NCBI RefSeq assembly: GCF_958979055.1
Contig: NC_084897.1
Location: forward strand, 26,093,128 to 26,157,127
Source: Alnus glutinosa
Taxonomy: Eukaryota; Streptophyta; Magnoliopsida; Fagales; Betulaceae
Reading direction: 5' to 3'
Length of the DNA stretch: 64,000 nucleotides
Below are positions 47,111 through 59,839 of the stretch, in pieces. The notes below the pieces were generated by a model. It ran no database searches, was not told where the DNA came from, and saw only the letters and a program-made list of their open reading frames with translations. A program made the position numbers and the translations under genes. Position 1 is the first letter of the stretch; the number at the start of each line of letters is the position of its first letter.

Positions 47111-48682
47111 AGATTATAATTAAGATATACAGTCTTATAATCATAATCAACACAATTCAAATTCTATAAATGAACACAAACTTTTACCCTTACCGAAACG
47201 TGTTCGAACAAGCTAGTAAACTTGGTAAAAACTATCACGTACTTACTACCGGCCTTCAAACAACAAAAATGATGCCAACAGTCTATAGATGATCTTGGCA
47301 TCATGAAACGTGCCCCGAAAACAGTACCCCAATAGAGAGGGAAAAGAAAGGGTTTTGTGGAAGCACTATTCACAACTAGTTAGAAAGTACGAGAGAGTAA
47401 CCAAAATAGTACCAAAATCCAACTAAGTCACTGGCATGCAAAGTTGGTCAAGAGAGGAAAGATTGAGAGAGACCACAGAGTCTAGTCTTGAAGTTATAGA
47501 CAGCTGTCATCTCTGTATTGCTCTGTCCCAAACTCTTTTCTCACATCTTTTCCTAGTTCCTCTGCGACACCCCAAACCATAATTAAAAAAAAACCCTTCA
47601 GCCTGCCCAAAAACAACTAATAATTTATATATAATTAACTTGGTCATATATTTCTGATTTTATGAAACAAATCCCTGGTCCGGAGGCAATGGAACTTGGA
47701 ACTTCCCACTCCCCACGTTTTTTTCTGCTATGGAGTCCATACTAAAGGAAGGTTTTTAATGGCTTACTGCATAAATGACAACATTTGATCGAGACCCATC
47801 GGGCGAACTGGGAAGAAAGTAAAATATCGTGGGGGGAGATTCTGATTCTTCATCTTCATGATTACATGCAGCCAGTTTCTTTGTTTTGGTAATATGATCC
47901 ATTGGTAACAAGAGTGAAAAGTAAACCTTATAACCTTTGGATATTCCTCATAGAACAAACTACAGTACTACAGCACGAATTCTGAGGCAATCAATTGGGG
48001 TATAGGTTATGGAGGGCCTTAACAGTACAGACTGTAGATCAGCAGAACCAAGAGAAGCTGGAAGGAAGGCCAAAAAACCCACAACAAAGGAGAAAAAAGA
48101 AAGCATTCATTCATTATTTGCCAAATCCATGTTCTCTTTCATCATGGAGTCTTGCCCACTTTCAGTCTCTACCCACCAAATAAACGCAAAGGCGTAGGCA
48201 TTTTCTTCTTGTGGGTTGGTTTTCTGGGAAGCTGGTTGACTTTATAGTGGCACAAAAACTACATGAAACAAATAGGGTAAGAATGTGTAAATGTGGTGAT
48301 CTTGCAGCCCTCTTGGAGGGATCCCTATCAATCTTACCTGCTTGAGAAGTATTTTAGCTTACAGAGATGTGATGGCAATTGGCAACAACAACTACTACTT
48401 TAGCCTACACACGTGGACGACAGACAGCAATGATCCATTTGACGTTAACTCACTCTCCTTCTCATACAAGTGTGAGAATTGAGAATGTTTTTAATAACCG
48501 TCAAACGTGAGATGCTGCTGTTTATATAAGACTTCTCATGACTCACTTTTGGTTAAACAACATGTATGTGCTTAATTTTGGCAATCCTTGGAAACTCCTG
48601 CAATTGTGATTGATAACATAATTTAGTTGCAAAGAGCAGATTTGGAGAGGCTGCAATTAACTTTGCATTGTCGATTAGTAGT

Positions 48683-48990
48683 CATGTCGACCCAATTACT
48701 ATATTGGTAAATTATAACCTGAGTTATTTAATTAAACCGGTCAAACTTTTTAATTATAACTCGTTAATTTCGTGTTTAGTTCATGTCAAATTTACAAGCT
48801 GTGTCAAAAATTTTAACTCATAAATGTAGCATATCGGGTTTGAATTGTGTCGAAGCATGTATATAAGACTTAATTAGTTAACTCTAAACTAACTCATTTA
48901 ACTAAATGGGTCAGACGATTCAGACCCCTAACCCTAACTCGCTAATTTTGAATTGAGTTCAAAGGTTGAATTGAAAATTCTAAGTCCTAA
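48683..48990 (+). repeat. Dispersed repeat, copy 4 of 4 (best preserved)
   Basis: The order GACCCAATTACTA, ATTTAATTAAACCGGTCAAA, TTATAACTCGTTAATTTCGTG, TTCATGTCAAATTTAC is followed by a second partial round (TTTAACTAAATGGGTCAGAC, CCCTAACTCGCTAATTTTG). The unit thus appears at least 1.7 times. No open frame. It is an unclassified plant transposon-like repeat. Confidence 0.5.
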
Positions 48991-51524
48991 ATTAATCGTT
49001 GATATTACATGCAATACGGACTAATGCATATGGACTAATGTGAGAAAATTGGTGAGCCTTAACTTTACTCAACGCATGTTTAGACTGTTTAAGCTGCCAT
49101 TCTCACACTATCTCCGCAAAATACGGACAAGTAATTGCTCATCTTCTGGTGCGCAATAAGCAAAATACTTTTGACTTGCCCTAAGAGCATTCCAAATGGC
49201 TCAGCCATTTTCACTTTTAGGCTAAAATAGCTAACCAATTCATTAAAAAATTCCTCTATTTGATTTTACAAATCAAATGCAAAATGCATTTGTGTGGAGT
49301 TCTACTATTCACAAATGCACTTTTTTTTTTCTTTTTTTTATTTGTTTATCTTTCTTTCACTTTCTTTCTCTCTCATCAAAACTCATTTACGGCATAGCAA
49401 TATTTTAATATATCTCTAAATCTCGAAAATTGTATTTCCGAGTATATCTATATGACAAAATCTATATTTGACATTTTAAAGTCACGCTCATATGAAACAC
49501 CTCATATGATAACAAAAATTTTGCTGACTTTATAGCAAATAATTATTCCAAAAAAAAAATAAAAAAAAAGGACTAATTGTTGAAAAATTATCTAAGAATT
49601 AAAAAAAAAAAAAAGATAAATAAAGAATTAAAAAAAATATTTAAATGATACAGTAAAATAAAAGATAATTTAATGTACGGTGCATTTTGAAATCTATTAG
49701 TTAAAATAAATAAAATAAGCTATTTTACATATAAAAATACATAAATTATTGATACTGCTATGAATAAAAGGTTAAGAACCAAGAGAGAGAGAGAAGGAAA
49801 AGGTAAAAGTATCCTCCCATGGTAATGACCAAAAATACGTTTTCGTCAAAATTATTAATAAATAATTTAAAACAGTGAACACTTTTCAAAAGAGAATCTA
49901 AAAAGAAAAATCACATTTATATCCTATTAACATACTTTTTAAAAACAAAATTAAAAAAACATTTTTTAAAATTATTATCAAACATATCAGTCTCAATTTT
50001 ATTTATTATTATTTTTTTAAAAAAAAAAAAGAAAAAAAAAAAGAACCGAACTTGATGGTAATTGATGGCACAAAGCCACTCAAGACCCAAGTTAAATAAA
50101 CTTGCCATAATTCCGAATCTCTGACCCTCTGGAGTAAAATCAACTATCATCAAGTACTGAAACTGTCATAATATGTGGGTTGCAGTGGCTGTTCAAAGTT
50201 ATACTAATAATTTATTAGTATTATTAACTAATTTAACTCAAAATTAAAATAAATATGTCTTATCCTTTTAGTCATAGCACCTTTCCTTTTTTCTTTTTCT
50301 TTTTTTTTTCTTTTTTTTTTTTTAAATATAAGCACCTTTCGGTCCTTTCCTTTAGTTATGCCCAATTAGGACTCTTCGTACAGTCTATTGTTGCTTTAGA
50401 GAGATGGTGTAGCTCCAGGATAGGTTCATCGACATAGCATACTAGGGTGATAGTGATGGTAGTGCCGTAGTAGAGAACAATTTTGTTATTTTTTGTTTTT
50501 AGGATTCAAAATTTTAGCAATTTGTTCACTATTTTTCTGGTGAAAGAGTTCAGCTCTTATAAAGGTCCAGCTGTCTCGATTCAGATTTTTAATAATTTAT
50601 TGACTATTTCCGTAGTAAAAAAATTATTTGGCCCCCTCCCATTAGAATGTCTGGCTCCGTCCATCACAAGTGAGCCTATAGAAATTTTTTCATATTACAA
50701 TTTAAATAGTAAAATTGTAAAAGATCTCTATCCCATAACCAGACTGAACTTGATCCTTTGAAGGGCCAAGTAGGGGCTTTTAAGGGGGCTCAGAGCTTAG
50801 TCTTTTTCATCCAAAAGAGAGGAACACTAGAGGAAGAAAGTTCTACTTTAGATGTGAACGTAGATTTAATTTCAAATAACATGAAATTACACCCTGCTCA
50901 TAATAACTCACGTAGCAGTTTAAGAATAAAAATATTACAATTTCAAAACACAATTAATAAAAATATGTAGTTTTAAAATATACAGTTTCAACGTTTAGCA
51001 AAATTATAATTTAGGCCTCGTTTGGCAATCATTTTCTTATATTTAAGATAAATTTTTATTAGTAGTAACAAAAGGTAATTTATGTAATATCAAGTAGAAA
51101 AGATTTATATAGAAAAGTGAAAAAAAAAATTATATTTCAGAAATTTTTTTTATTTAAATAATAAAAAAAATTGTTGGTATGATATTAAAGGAAAAAAAAA
51201 AAACTAAAAATGTTCTAAATTTGATTTTTTTTTTTTTTTTAAAAAAAAAAGTGAAAATAAAAGAAGTGATAGAAAGAAAAAAAATTGCCAAACGGGAGCC
51301 TCAGTCTTTAAAAATCATTATTTTTAAAAACACAGCCATAACGTCAAAAAGAAAGTTTTTATTTTATTTTTTTTTCTCAAACGCCTCCCCGACATATCAC
51401 ACACTTGTAGATTTTGTTTAAAAGAAAGTGCTGTCAAATCAAATTGGTCCTTAGCGTACTGGGATGGTCTCGAAAGGACCCATTTCCCATGCTTTCAAAC
51501 ATTGTGGACGCCTTACAGAGAAAG

Positions 51525-51555
<31 letters not shown>

Positions 51556-52280
51556 TAACAAGTTCCAGAGTTTAAATAAACATGAATACCAACCATATCC
51601 AGACGAAATCTGGAAAATCCATAGGATTGTCCCCAAGGGACCATCTTTATGCAGTAGATTCTTCTCAAAGGGTTTGAAGAAATAAGATATACATATAAAT
51701 GTAATAATATAAGTATGATATATGTGACAGAGAAATTCAAAACAAAAAAGATGGATCAAGACTAGAAAGATTGCAGTTGGAGCACGAGCTGCAGCATCCA
51801 GCAAAAGCCACCCACCTCTCTTCCCCTCACAGTCGGCAGACATGAACCCACCAAGCACTTGCATCACTCAGAATTATATGGTATACCTCCAGAAAGTGGA
51901 GGTGATCTGACCCCAAAGATTCAAAAAACCAGCTGAGGGGCAGGCAAGGGAAATGAGATAAAAATTCCCCATACAAAAACATTGATCATGCCACCATTAA
52001 GAACAATGGAGTTAAATGCAAAACCCCCACAAAAACCATACATGCTACTAGCTCGAGTCATAAATGGTTCTTTTTTTCTTTTTTTTCTTTTTTTTTCTGC
52101 TTTAATCTTTTTCTGTTCTGTAATAAATTCCCCTTCCCCTTTCAAATAATGGCTTCCCATGTACTCATGAGAAATCATGTTTTACCATGGCAAGACCACT
52201 ACCTGCAGTTCAAGTCCCTCCATTCCCCTCTTTCCTTCAGAAATTAGTTCTTAAAAAAAAGTGCACACATCTCTCTTACT

Positions 52281-55200
52281 CTAATTTCTTGCCGAAACAG
52301 AGTGATCTGAACCAGCTTGAAGACTGACTTGATCTGTCCTGTTCCCACCAGACAGCTGCAACTGGCTGCTAGAGTCCCCAGATTGTAGTCCACTTTGGAA
52401 TGCTTCAGCACGAACATTGGATTGATCCCTTCCACTGCTGAGGTCAGCAGTCTTCTCCTCCAGTGCCATGTTTTGGACATGAGCTGTCAGCATATCCTGA
52501 CTGGTATTTCCATAGGTCTGAAGGCCTGAACTATTGGCAAACTGAACTGCAGATGGCATTATCCATCTCTTCCAATCGTTGCGCCTTCTTACTTTGTCAC
52601 CCTAAAGGCAGAGGGATTGGAATTAGAGAAGCAAAAAGATTTGACACAGTACCAAAACGTCATCAAACAAGCTTAATATCATTAATCTTCAAACCAATTA
52701 CCCTAAACTCATTCTATAAATATACCTGTACTTCCAGAACAGTTGAAGTTCGGACAGCATCCAAGATAAGCTGGATATTTTCTGTCAAGTGCACAACCTG
52801 AAAAGCAAGCCACAGAAACATATCATCTTTGCATCAATAGATTAAGGGGAAAAAAATTTTTTCTCTGGCACTACTGCAATGATGGGACTAGCACATCCAT
52901 TTTTTGAAGCATTTTTCTCTTTGGCCTGGAAACGGGAAAAATACAAAAAGTGGCATACTGTGACCAAAAGACAAAAACAGCGACAATAAAAGAACGAGAC
53001 AGCACAAAGACAAATAGTCAGATTCCAATTTATATAAATCTGTACAGTAAAAAATGGCATTAGAAACACAAGCCAGCACCAGTACAGAAGATATGCAGGT
53101 GATAATACATCCGAGTGCAGAAATACAAAAAATAATAAATTACTCAATATCTTCCACCTGTCTGTTTGTGATATCTCAGAAATAAATATTCCAAAGTCAG
53201 TTCATGGGAAAAGAAGCTTACAGCCAGACCAGGAAACCAGGAAAATCAATTGATTAACCGTCCTGCATAGAGTCCAACTCGACTTTAAACACCTTTCCCA
53301 GAATCAACCAATGGTTTAAAAGCTTTTATATCATCGTCCCAAACTCCCAATTATTTGTCCCCATGAAGCTATCCCCTTAATCAGATAGATACTTCAATGA
53401 TATCATCATCCACAAACACAATCCTTCCAAGGAGTATAATACAAGGTAATTTTCATTACGGGTAAAAAAAGAAAAAATATAATGTAAACCTTAAAAGATA
53501 GGCCAATAAAAACTTTTTGATTAGTTTTGCCTATCAAATGAAGTTTTATAACATTTTTTTTAAAAAAAGAAAAGAAAAGAATAAAGAAAGAAGAAGAAGA
53601 AAGATTAGCAACACCTTAGACCAGCAACATAAAAGGTCCTCTGCCTCTTTGTTTTTTTTTTTTTTTTGGTGAGTTACAGACCTGGTGGAACTTGAACAGA
53701 CGACCTCACCCTCCACCTTGCTACAAAGGGAGGAAGTAGCAGTAGAGCTAAAGCTCATTGGTAACAGGTATTGACTAGCGAAAACAGCAAATATCTATAG
53801 GTTAAAATTTGTAATCCAAAATCTTTTTTCTTTCCAAAAAGAAAAATCAAAATACATCAATTTATGAAAAATCAAACATCTAACAGCACAAGGTCATAAA
53901 AGAAGGATAACATTGCACCCAATTCCCAGAGCCACTATCTGATCATAGGATTAATCCTAGTTGGGGGTTAGTATAAACCAAAAGCAAGTTAAAAAAACAT
54001 ATCCTGGATATATCACCGACTTATCAAAAAAGTGGAGATTTCTAGCAACACTGTTTTTTTTTTATAAGTCATTTCTAGCAACACTGTTAGAATAGAAGGA
54101 CATCACTTTTCAAATAAAAGTTAACTAGAAAGAGAAAAAATGTGGTCTCAGTGCAAAAAAATAAAAAACAAAGAATAATGATGCACCAAAAGCAGGAAAC
54201 ATCATGTTCTGGCTGCAAAAGTAATGGCACTTCAATACTATATCCAGGACTTCAGCAGGAGTCATCTCAGGCATCTAACTTTTAAGAGATGATTCATCAT
54301 ATATACTGTTGCTCCCAACCATAAATCTGAAACTAAAGGAGCTACTCAGCAAGTAGTTTTGGCGAGTTTGTGTACCACCAAAAAATTTTAATGTCACAAA
54401 TAGTGAGTAGGTAAAACCGCAATACCTAACAGAGACAAAGAAAATATAGAATCACTCCTCAAGACTGCTGTTAAGGAATTTTTCAAACTCCAGGAAGACT
54501 ATTGCATGTGCAGAAATAATAAGAAAGGCCAATTGATGTCTTCTGGAAACTTAAATGGTTCACAAAATGATCTTAAACAAAACATCCATATACTTGGGTA
54601 ACATAAATGTAAGTCAATCATGCACTAGTGGAACAAGCATCCATATTCATAGGTAATGTAAATGAAGCCAAAATTGCACTAGTGGACCTACAAGTGAAAG
54701 GAGTATTGAAGGATGACTACATATCTTTACATTCTAATTCAACTCCGAGGGACTGGAAAGTTAAAGAAACCATTTTCCTAAACATTGAAAAGTTGGTGCA
54801 TTACAAAATTAACCTGTCCAGACCTAGTTACCACCCTCGTCGATATATATTCCCCAATTACATACATTATTTTCGTACTAGGATAAGCAGTGTAGATTAT
54901 GCATACCAAGAGGGAGTATCTCTATATGAAAGATTGGGTGAATTAAGCCAAACCTACAATTTCATCCAGTCAAATATTAATCAAATATAAATAGATCATA
55001 TCTAGTAATTACATGGCCAGCATGATTCATAATGTCAATTGTGAGCAATCTAGAAAAAAGAAGCCCAAGATGATGAGAGAGATGGTGCATAATTAATGAA
55101 AGATTGAATATCTTGAAGATGGTTGGCACACCAAGAGGACAAGATTGTATTAGAAAATCATCATCCAAAATGGTTAGCAAATCTGCAGCAAAGACATGTT

Positions 55201-58045
55201 CAACATTTAAGTAGTAGACAGAGGGGATTGCTTAGCAATTCCCCTAAAATTTAGATAGAAACCCTCCAAAAAGCCCCAAATCCAATTACCCACCGTCCCT
55301 CAAATAAAGAAATAATATTTAAATGATATAAACAAATAATAGATAAGCGGATGTGGAGTCCATTTGAAAAGTATTTAGCAAAAATAGAAAAAAAGCAGTC
55401 TATTAGCTAAAATTTAGATAGAAATTTAGAGAAGCAGATGCGAATGCTATAGCTTCAAAATGGTGAATATGAAAGCACAGAAGGACTATTTAAAACGAAG
55501 GCTAGATAAGCCAACATTCTTCGTGTCACAATTCAACCATTAACCAAAAATTTTCACATAGCTATTTATTCAAAAGTACATGTTGAATCTTTATTGCGAA
55601 ATCTATTACCCTCACATGCTTAAAAACAATTGCTGCGTGTTAAAATAAAATAAATAACTTGATGCAAATAAATAACTAAACAAAAACGACTTCTAATAGT
55701 TCATGAAGTGCTTTATTCATTCATTACGCATTACTCAAAATCCTCAATTGACATCAGTTGCGCAATTGATGAAACCTCAGATATCACCAAGAACCTCCAG
55801 GATTGTTAAGGTGTTCATGAAGTCCTTTATTCATTCATTACGCAATACTCAAAATCCTCAATTAACATCAGTTGCGCAATTGATGAAACCTCAGATATCA
55901 CCAAGAACCTCCAGGATTGTTAAGGTGAATGTCCAATGTGCGTTAAAGTTGAAAAGGTTAAGATAAAATAAGAAACTGATCATAAATAATTAGCAGTAAA
56001 CAAAGAACACCACATCACTATTGCATAAGCAAAACCATTGAAATATCCCCAAACAACTCACTTTGTTGAAGCCTGCTATCAATTTAATAGGAACCCAGCC
56101 CTGGTCATCCATGTTCTGCCGCAAGTATGTATCTTTAATTAAATTCTCATTACTGCAATAATCGAATATGAGGTGCAATAAAAGTTAACATTCGGACAGC
56201 ATAATCAGTTGATCATGACAATAACAGAATATGGTTAACTAATTATATTGCCTATTAGGAACAAGTAAATAGAATACCTGAAATAATAACCTATCTGATC
56301 AACTATCTTAGTATGCAACTGAGGATCCGGAGCAGGGAGAAAAACTGCATGAGGCGGTATTGGGCCAACGAAAGGCATGCCTCTGATTGAGTCAGGAGGA
56401 GGTGGAGGAGCAACATATAACACTTGTGGTGGCAGTTCTGGAAAACGGATTGCAGCCTTAGAGCAGGCCCACACACTAAAAGCATAAAACTTGAATATTA
56501 ATACTGCTTACCAGGGAAACCAATGGGACTGCCAAAAGGCCGCATTGGTGGTGGGGGAATAAATGGGGCAGAATTTGGCGGTGGTGGTGGGGGCCTTATA
56601 AACCTAGGCACAACCCTCTGTTGCTGCATGTGAGTGTCTCTACCAGGGAAATTCCGATGAGCATTCCAATCTTGATTTCCACGATCTTGGTCACGCCTGC
56701 CTCCATAACCATGATTGTGAGAACCATCTCCGCGTGGATGTGATCCACCATTGCGGTTCCTAAACGAGTTGCGATGTGGCGGATGCTCATTACCACTATG
56801 GGATTGCGACCCAAATCCGCTCCTTTGCATATGGTCCTTCGATGAAGGGTTATTTGGAGCCGTCTCAATCACCAGACCTGCTGGTGCTTGCTGCTGATGA
56901 GAGATGCCACCATTAGAGGATGTGCTAGCATTAGTACGCTTCATTGATCTCGACCGTGAAGGTACATTATGGCTCGATGTTGAATTAGGATTCACATTAT
57001 TACTGTTCTGTTTCTGTGAAGAGGAAGATGGTGTTCCAGTCCCCTACAGTACACAACAATATAATCTAAATTTATGAATGTAGATAGGAAAAGTACATGA
57101 ACACATTAAACAAAAAAAGCCAAGAAGGAAATTCCAACATAATCACTATCAATTCAGTCACTGAAAAAAGGAGGAAAGTAAGAGAAAAAAAAATGATCAA
57201 TCTCACACTTTCTCTTATTCTAGCTTCCAGATTTTACAAAAAGCTCTTCACAACCAAACCAAACATCCTCATCACTCAGAATCGAGTGAATTGAAGAGAT
57301 TCAAGAAATATGCTCGCGCAATCCAACCTCATTAACATTCAAAATTTTGTTGCCCTTTTCCCTTTCCTACACTTCCTAAGCCTATAAGATTAGTATTTTT
57401 TTTCTATTTCCTACAATTTCAAATTCGATTAAGTTGTTTGAAATAACCTCAGCTGATTGGAACTATAACAATGACTAATCAATAAAACACATGAATTCCA
57501 GGCTACGAAACAAAGAGACCAAAAAACTAAAAGAATTTCACGAACCAAACCTGAGATGTAGCGACAGGTGATCCGGTATCAGATAAGCCTTTCAACGTTT
57601 CCGAAGACAATTTCGCGGAAGCCCTGGTGGACTCCGACAAAGCGGGCCAGGAGACCGCACCCCCCATGACCGGGCCAACCTCCGGGCCCGGCCCATTCGA
57701 CGGCTTGTTCCAGGCGGGCCTCTTCCCCGCATTGCCGTTCGACCCATTCTCCGAGCCCTCCCCCATCCCCTCCTCCGGCCCCACCAAAGCGACGTCTGGC
57801 TCAATCGCAGTCATCGATGACGTCGACGACGACAACGACGTCGTATTGGATGGCGATGACGGAGCGGCAGCGATCGGCTCAGGTTCTCCGCGCACGATTT
57901 GAGTCCACGGCGCCGGCGACGACGCTGCCCTCGTGGCGTGACGCGATTGAGGGCTCCCGATGGTGTTATCGCCGATGGAGTGACGCGGCGATTGGTTCAC
58001 CGAAGAGGCCGAATTGGTGTGGTTAGCACTACCGTTCGTAGCCAT
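52281..58045 (-). CDS. LARP1C: La-related protein 1C-type RNA-binding protein (six exons, 556 aa)
   Basis: LARP1 proteins bind mRNA ends and govern mRNA stability and translation in the cytoplasm; Arabidopsis LARP1C is linked to leaf senescence. On the minus strand, exons are 58045-57551, 57043-56512, 56437-56278, 56152-56062, 52797-52726 and 52601-52281, all GT/AG and in frame. The N-terminus holds SSPAPWTQIVRGEPEPIAAA and GAVSWPALSESTR, conserved in plant LARP1. A Gly/Arg/Asn-rich part (about 210-300) and Pro runs follow. The La motif spans about residues 377-465: LHTKIVDQIGYYFS, NENLIKDTYLRQNMDDQGWV, PIKLIAGFNKV, and LTENIQLILDAV. No C-terminal DM15 repeats are seen, as in LARP1B/C. Intron 4 is 3.26 kb and carries a SINE and a 114-bp duplication. 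ATG 58045 is the only suitable start. Confidence 0.93.
53652..53765 (-). mobile_element. tRNA-derived SINE in LARP1C intron 4
   Basis: Read on the minus strand it begins CCAATGAGCTTTAGCTCTAC (box A-like), then carries GTTCAAGTTCCACC (box B) after a GGTGGAGGGTGAGG spacer. It ends CTGTAACTCACC followed by about 16 A. Size, boxes and tail fit plant tRNA-type SINEs. Target duplications were not clear. It shares the strand of the host gene. Confidence 0.65.
55699..55926 (+). repeat. 114-bp tandem duplication in LARP1C intron 4
   Basis: Units 55699-55812 and 55813-55926 begin GTTCATGAAGT and end AGGATTGTTAAGGT. They differ at only a few bases, so the event is recent. It makes an open frame on the plus strand that merely repeats itself. 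Confidence 0.9.
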
Positions 58046-58330
58046 CAGAATCAAAAGGATAAATTAGGGTTTTTGAGTGTGTTTGTGTGTGAATAGTCGA
58101 CGAGTTGATCGACGATGATTTGAGGGTAAAAAGGGAATAAAATAATAAAATAAAATTCGGAGAGAGAACCGGAAAACAAAAAACAAAAACTCAGTTCAGT
58201 AATGCAGAGAAACCTTCTGGTGATGGATATCGGAGATGAGCGGTGGCTCTCCCTCTCCTCCTCTCCCCCTCTCTCTTTCTCTCTCTCCCTATTTTCCTTT
58301 GCTTTGGTTGCTTTGCTTTTGGAAATCCCT
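58046..58330 (-). promoter_or_regulatory. Probable 5' UTR and promoter-proximal region of LARP1C
   Basis: The plus strand shows a CT-rich block at about 58243-58289, so the LARP1C leader is GA-rich on its own strand. No convincing TATA box is seen. The region upstream (58330-58560) is ordinary and ends in a short (TA)n. Confidence 0.4.
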
Positions 58331-58589
58331 TTGAATGCTCTCAGGTTTTGGCTGTCTGCCTAAATTACGAAAGTGCCATCTAAGTTTTTGTTTTGAAGTC
58401 AGGAATACCCTCATGGGCGGAGTGAAAGAATTCGTACTCCGCTATGACTCTGATTGGACCGCGGTTAGGCCGTTAGGGTTAATCCATTGCTTTCCTTTAT
58501 GGCACAACTTACCTATTTGTTTTATGCTTCCACGTGTCGTACTATATATATATATATAAATGTTACCACATATTTGTCCTATACAATTA

Positions 58590-59424
58590 GGCCTCGTTTG
58601 GTTTGCGGATTAGACCCATGGAAAAGAATAACTATTCCTACTGAATAGCTATTCCTTTGTTTGGTTGTATATTATTTAAGGGAATAGTTATTCCCACGGA
58701 ATAGCTATTCCCTTACGAAGAGGAATAAGTATTCCACTCAAAAAGGAGTGGAATAGCTATTCCTTTCTTGTGGGAATAAATAAAATTCGTCTTTTGCCCA
58801 AAAACCCCAACCCTCTCAATACCCAAGTCTCTTATCCCCCTCTCTCTCTGTTTCTCAACTCATGGTGTATTTGGATACGAAATTTTGAAAATAAAATATA
58901 ATTTTGATTCTACTTTTTTCAAAAATAAATCATATTTTATTCAATTTTTTCAAAAACAAATCATATTTTATTCAACTTTTTATAAACAAATCACATTTTA
59001 TTCAATATTTTTTTTTTTTCTAAAAAGTCAAATCTCAAAATTCGCAAACAGAATAAGAATTTAATTATGATTTCAAAAATTCATTACTCAAATGCATCAT
59101 CAGTATCTCTCTCCATCTCTACAATTATATTCTCATCCCCCTCTCTCTTTCTCAACCCAACTTAATTTGTTGTGGGTTAGTCTATTTTTTTTTTTTTTTT
59201 TTTTCTCCTATGATTTAGCCTATGCAGATGATTTATTTTTTTATGATGATTATGTTTTTTTTTTTTTTTTTTCTTATAAACCATTTTACTTTGTAAGTAA
59301 AGAATGGATGTTTGTTACTGGAAAACAAATAAAAAAGAATAAAATAAAAAGGGCTTTGCAGATGATCTATTTTTTTTCTTTTTATTTTTTTATGATGGTG
59401 ATATGATGATTATATGTGTGTGTG

Positions 59425-59455
<31 letters not shown>

Positions 59456-59839
59456 CCCTTACAAATCATTTTGTAGCGTAATTGTATATGAAAAAAAAAA
59501 AAAAAAAGCCATGAACTCTATGAAATTAAAAAAAAAAAAAAACAAAAAAAAGGTCATAGTATGATTGTTTATGTTTTTAAAATAAAGAAAAAAAATGTCC
59601 TTAAGAATATAAATTATATTTTTATTATAAGGGTGTTTTAGAAAATTTGACTATAATATGATTCCATTCACAAATGTATTGCACTGTACCAAACAAAAGA
59701 ATACATATGCAATGTTCTATTCCACCGTTACAACCAAACAAAAGAATAGGAATAGTTATTTCATTCCACCTTCATCTATTCTCAGGAATAGTTATTCCTT
59801 TTCCTAATGGAATAGACATTCCGCAAACCAAACGAGGCC
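58590..59839. mobile_element. PIF/Harbinger-type non-autonomous element, 1250 bp
   Basis: The ends are GGCCTCGTTTGGTTTGCGGA and the inverse TCCGCAAACCAAACGAGGCC. TTA lies directly outside each (58587-58589 and 59840-59842), the PIF/Harbinger target duplication. Subterminal DNA is filled with palindromes of the type GGAATAGCTATTCC (58643, 58681, 58698, 58750, 59785 and weaker ones). The centre holds T and A runs and a (GT)n tract (about 59415-59439). No transposase frame. Confidence 0.85.

Larger units (their letters stand above)
44284..52280. other. 8-kb non-coding region upstream of FD and downstream of LARP1C
   Basis: No gene recognised on either strand. It contains A-rich simple repeats at 44649-44702, three copies of a dispersed repeat (45530, 46890, 48683), (TA)n tracts at about 46056-46079 and 51535-51557, an AAGAGCATTCCAAATGG block starting a likely MITE near 49183, and long T or A runs at 49319-49340, 50019-50043 and 51227-51251. 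Short open frames have no similarity that I recognise. Because FD points leftward, its promoter lies in the first kilobases of this stretch. Confidence 0.5.

Noticed and set aside
47160-48200. Possible small genes or miRNA precursors upstream of FD
   Set aside because: No conserved mature miRNA sequence or convincing hairpin was found by eye, and the short frames lack similarity.
54628-54990. 120-aa plus-strand frame inside LARP1C intron 4
   Set aside because: No domain, no similarity that I recognise, and no splice or start context; an AT-rich chance frame is the simplest reading.
55699-55926. Possible CRISPR-like direct repeats
   Set aside because: It is a simple two-unit tandem duplication without spacers, in a plant intron.
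57592-58096. Overlapping frames in both directions
   Set aside because: They are shadows of LARP1C exon 1; only the frame ending SPVATSQ splices onward and matches the family.
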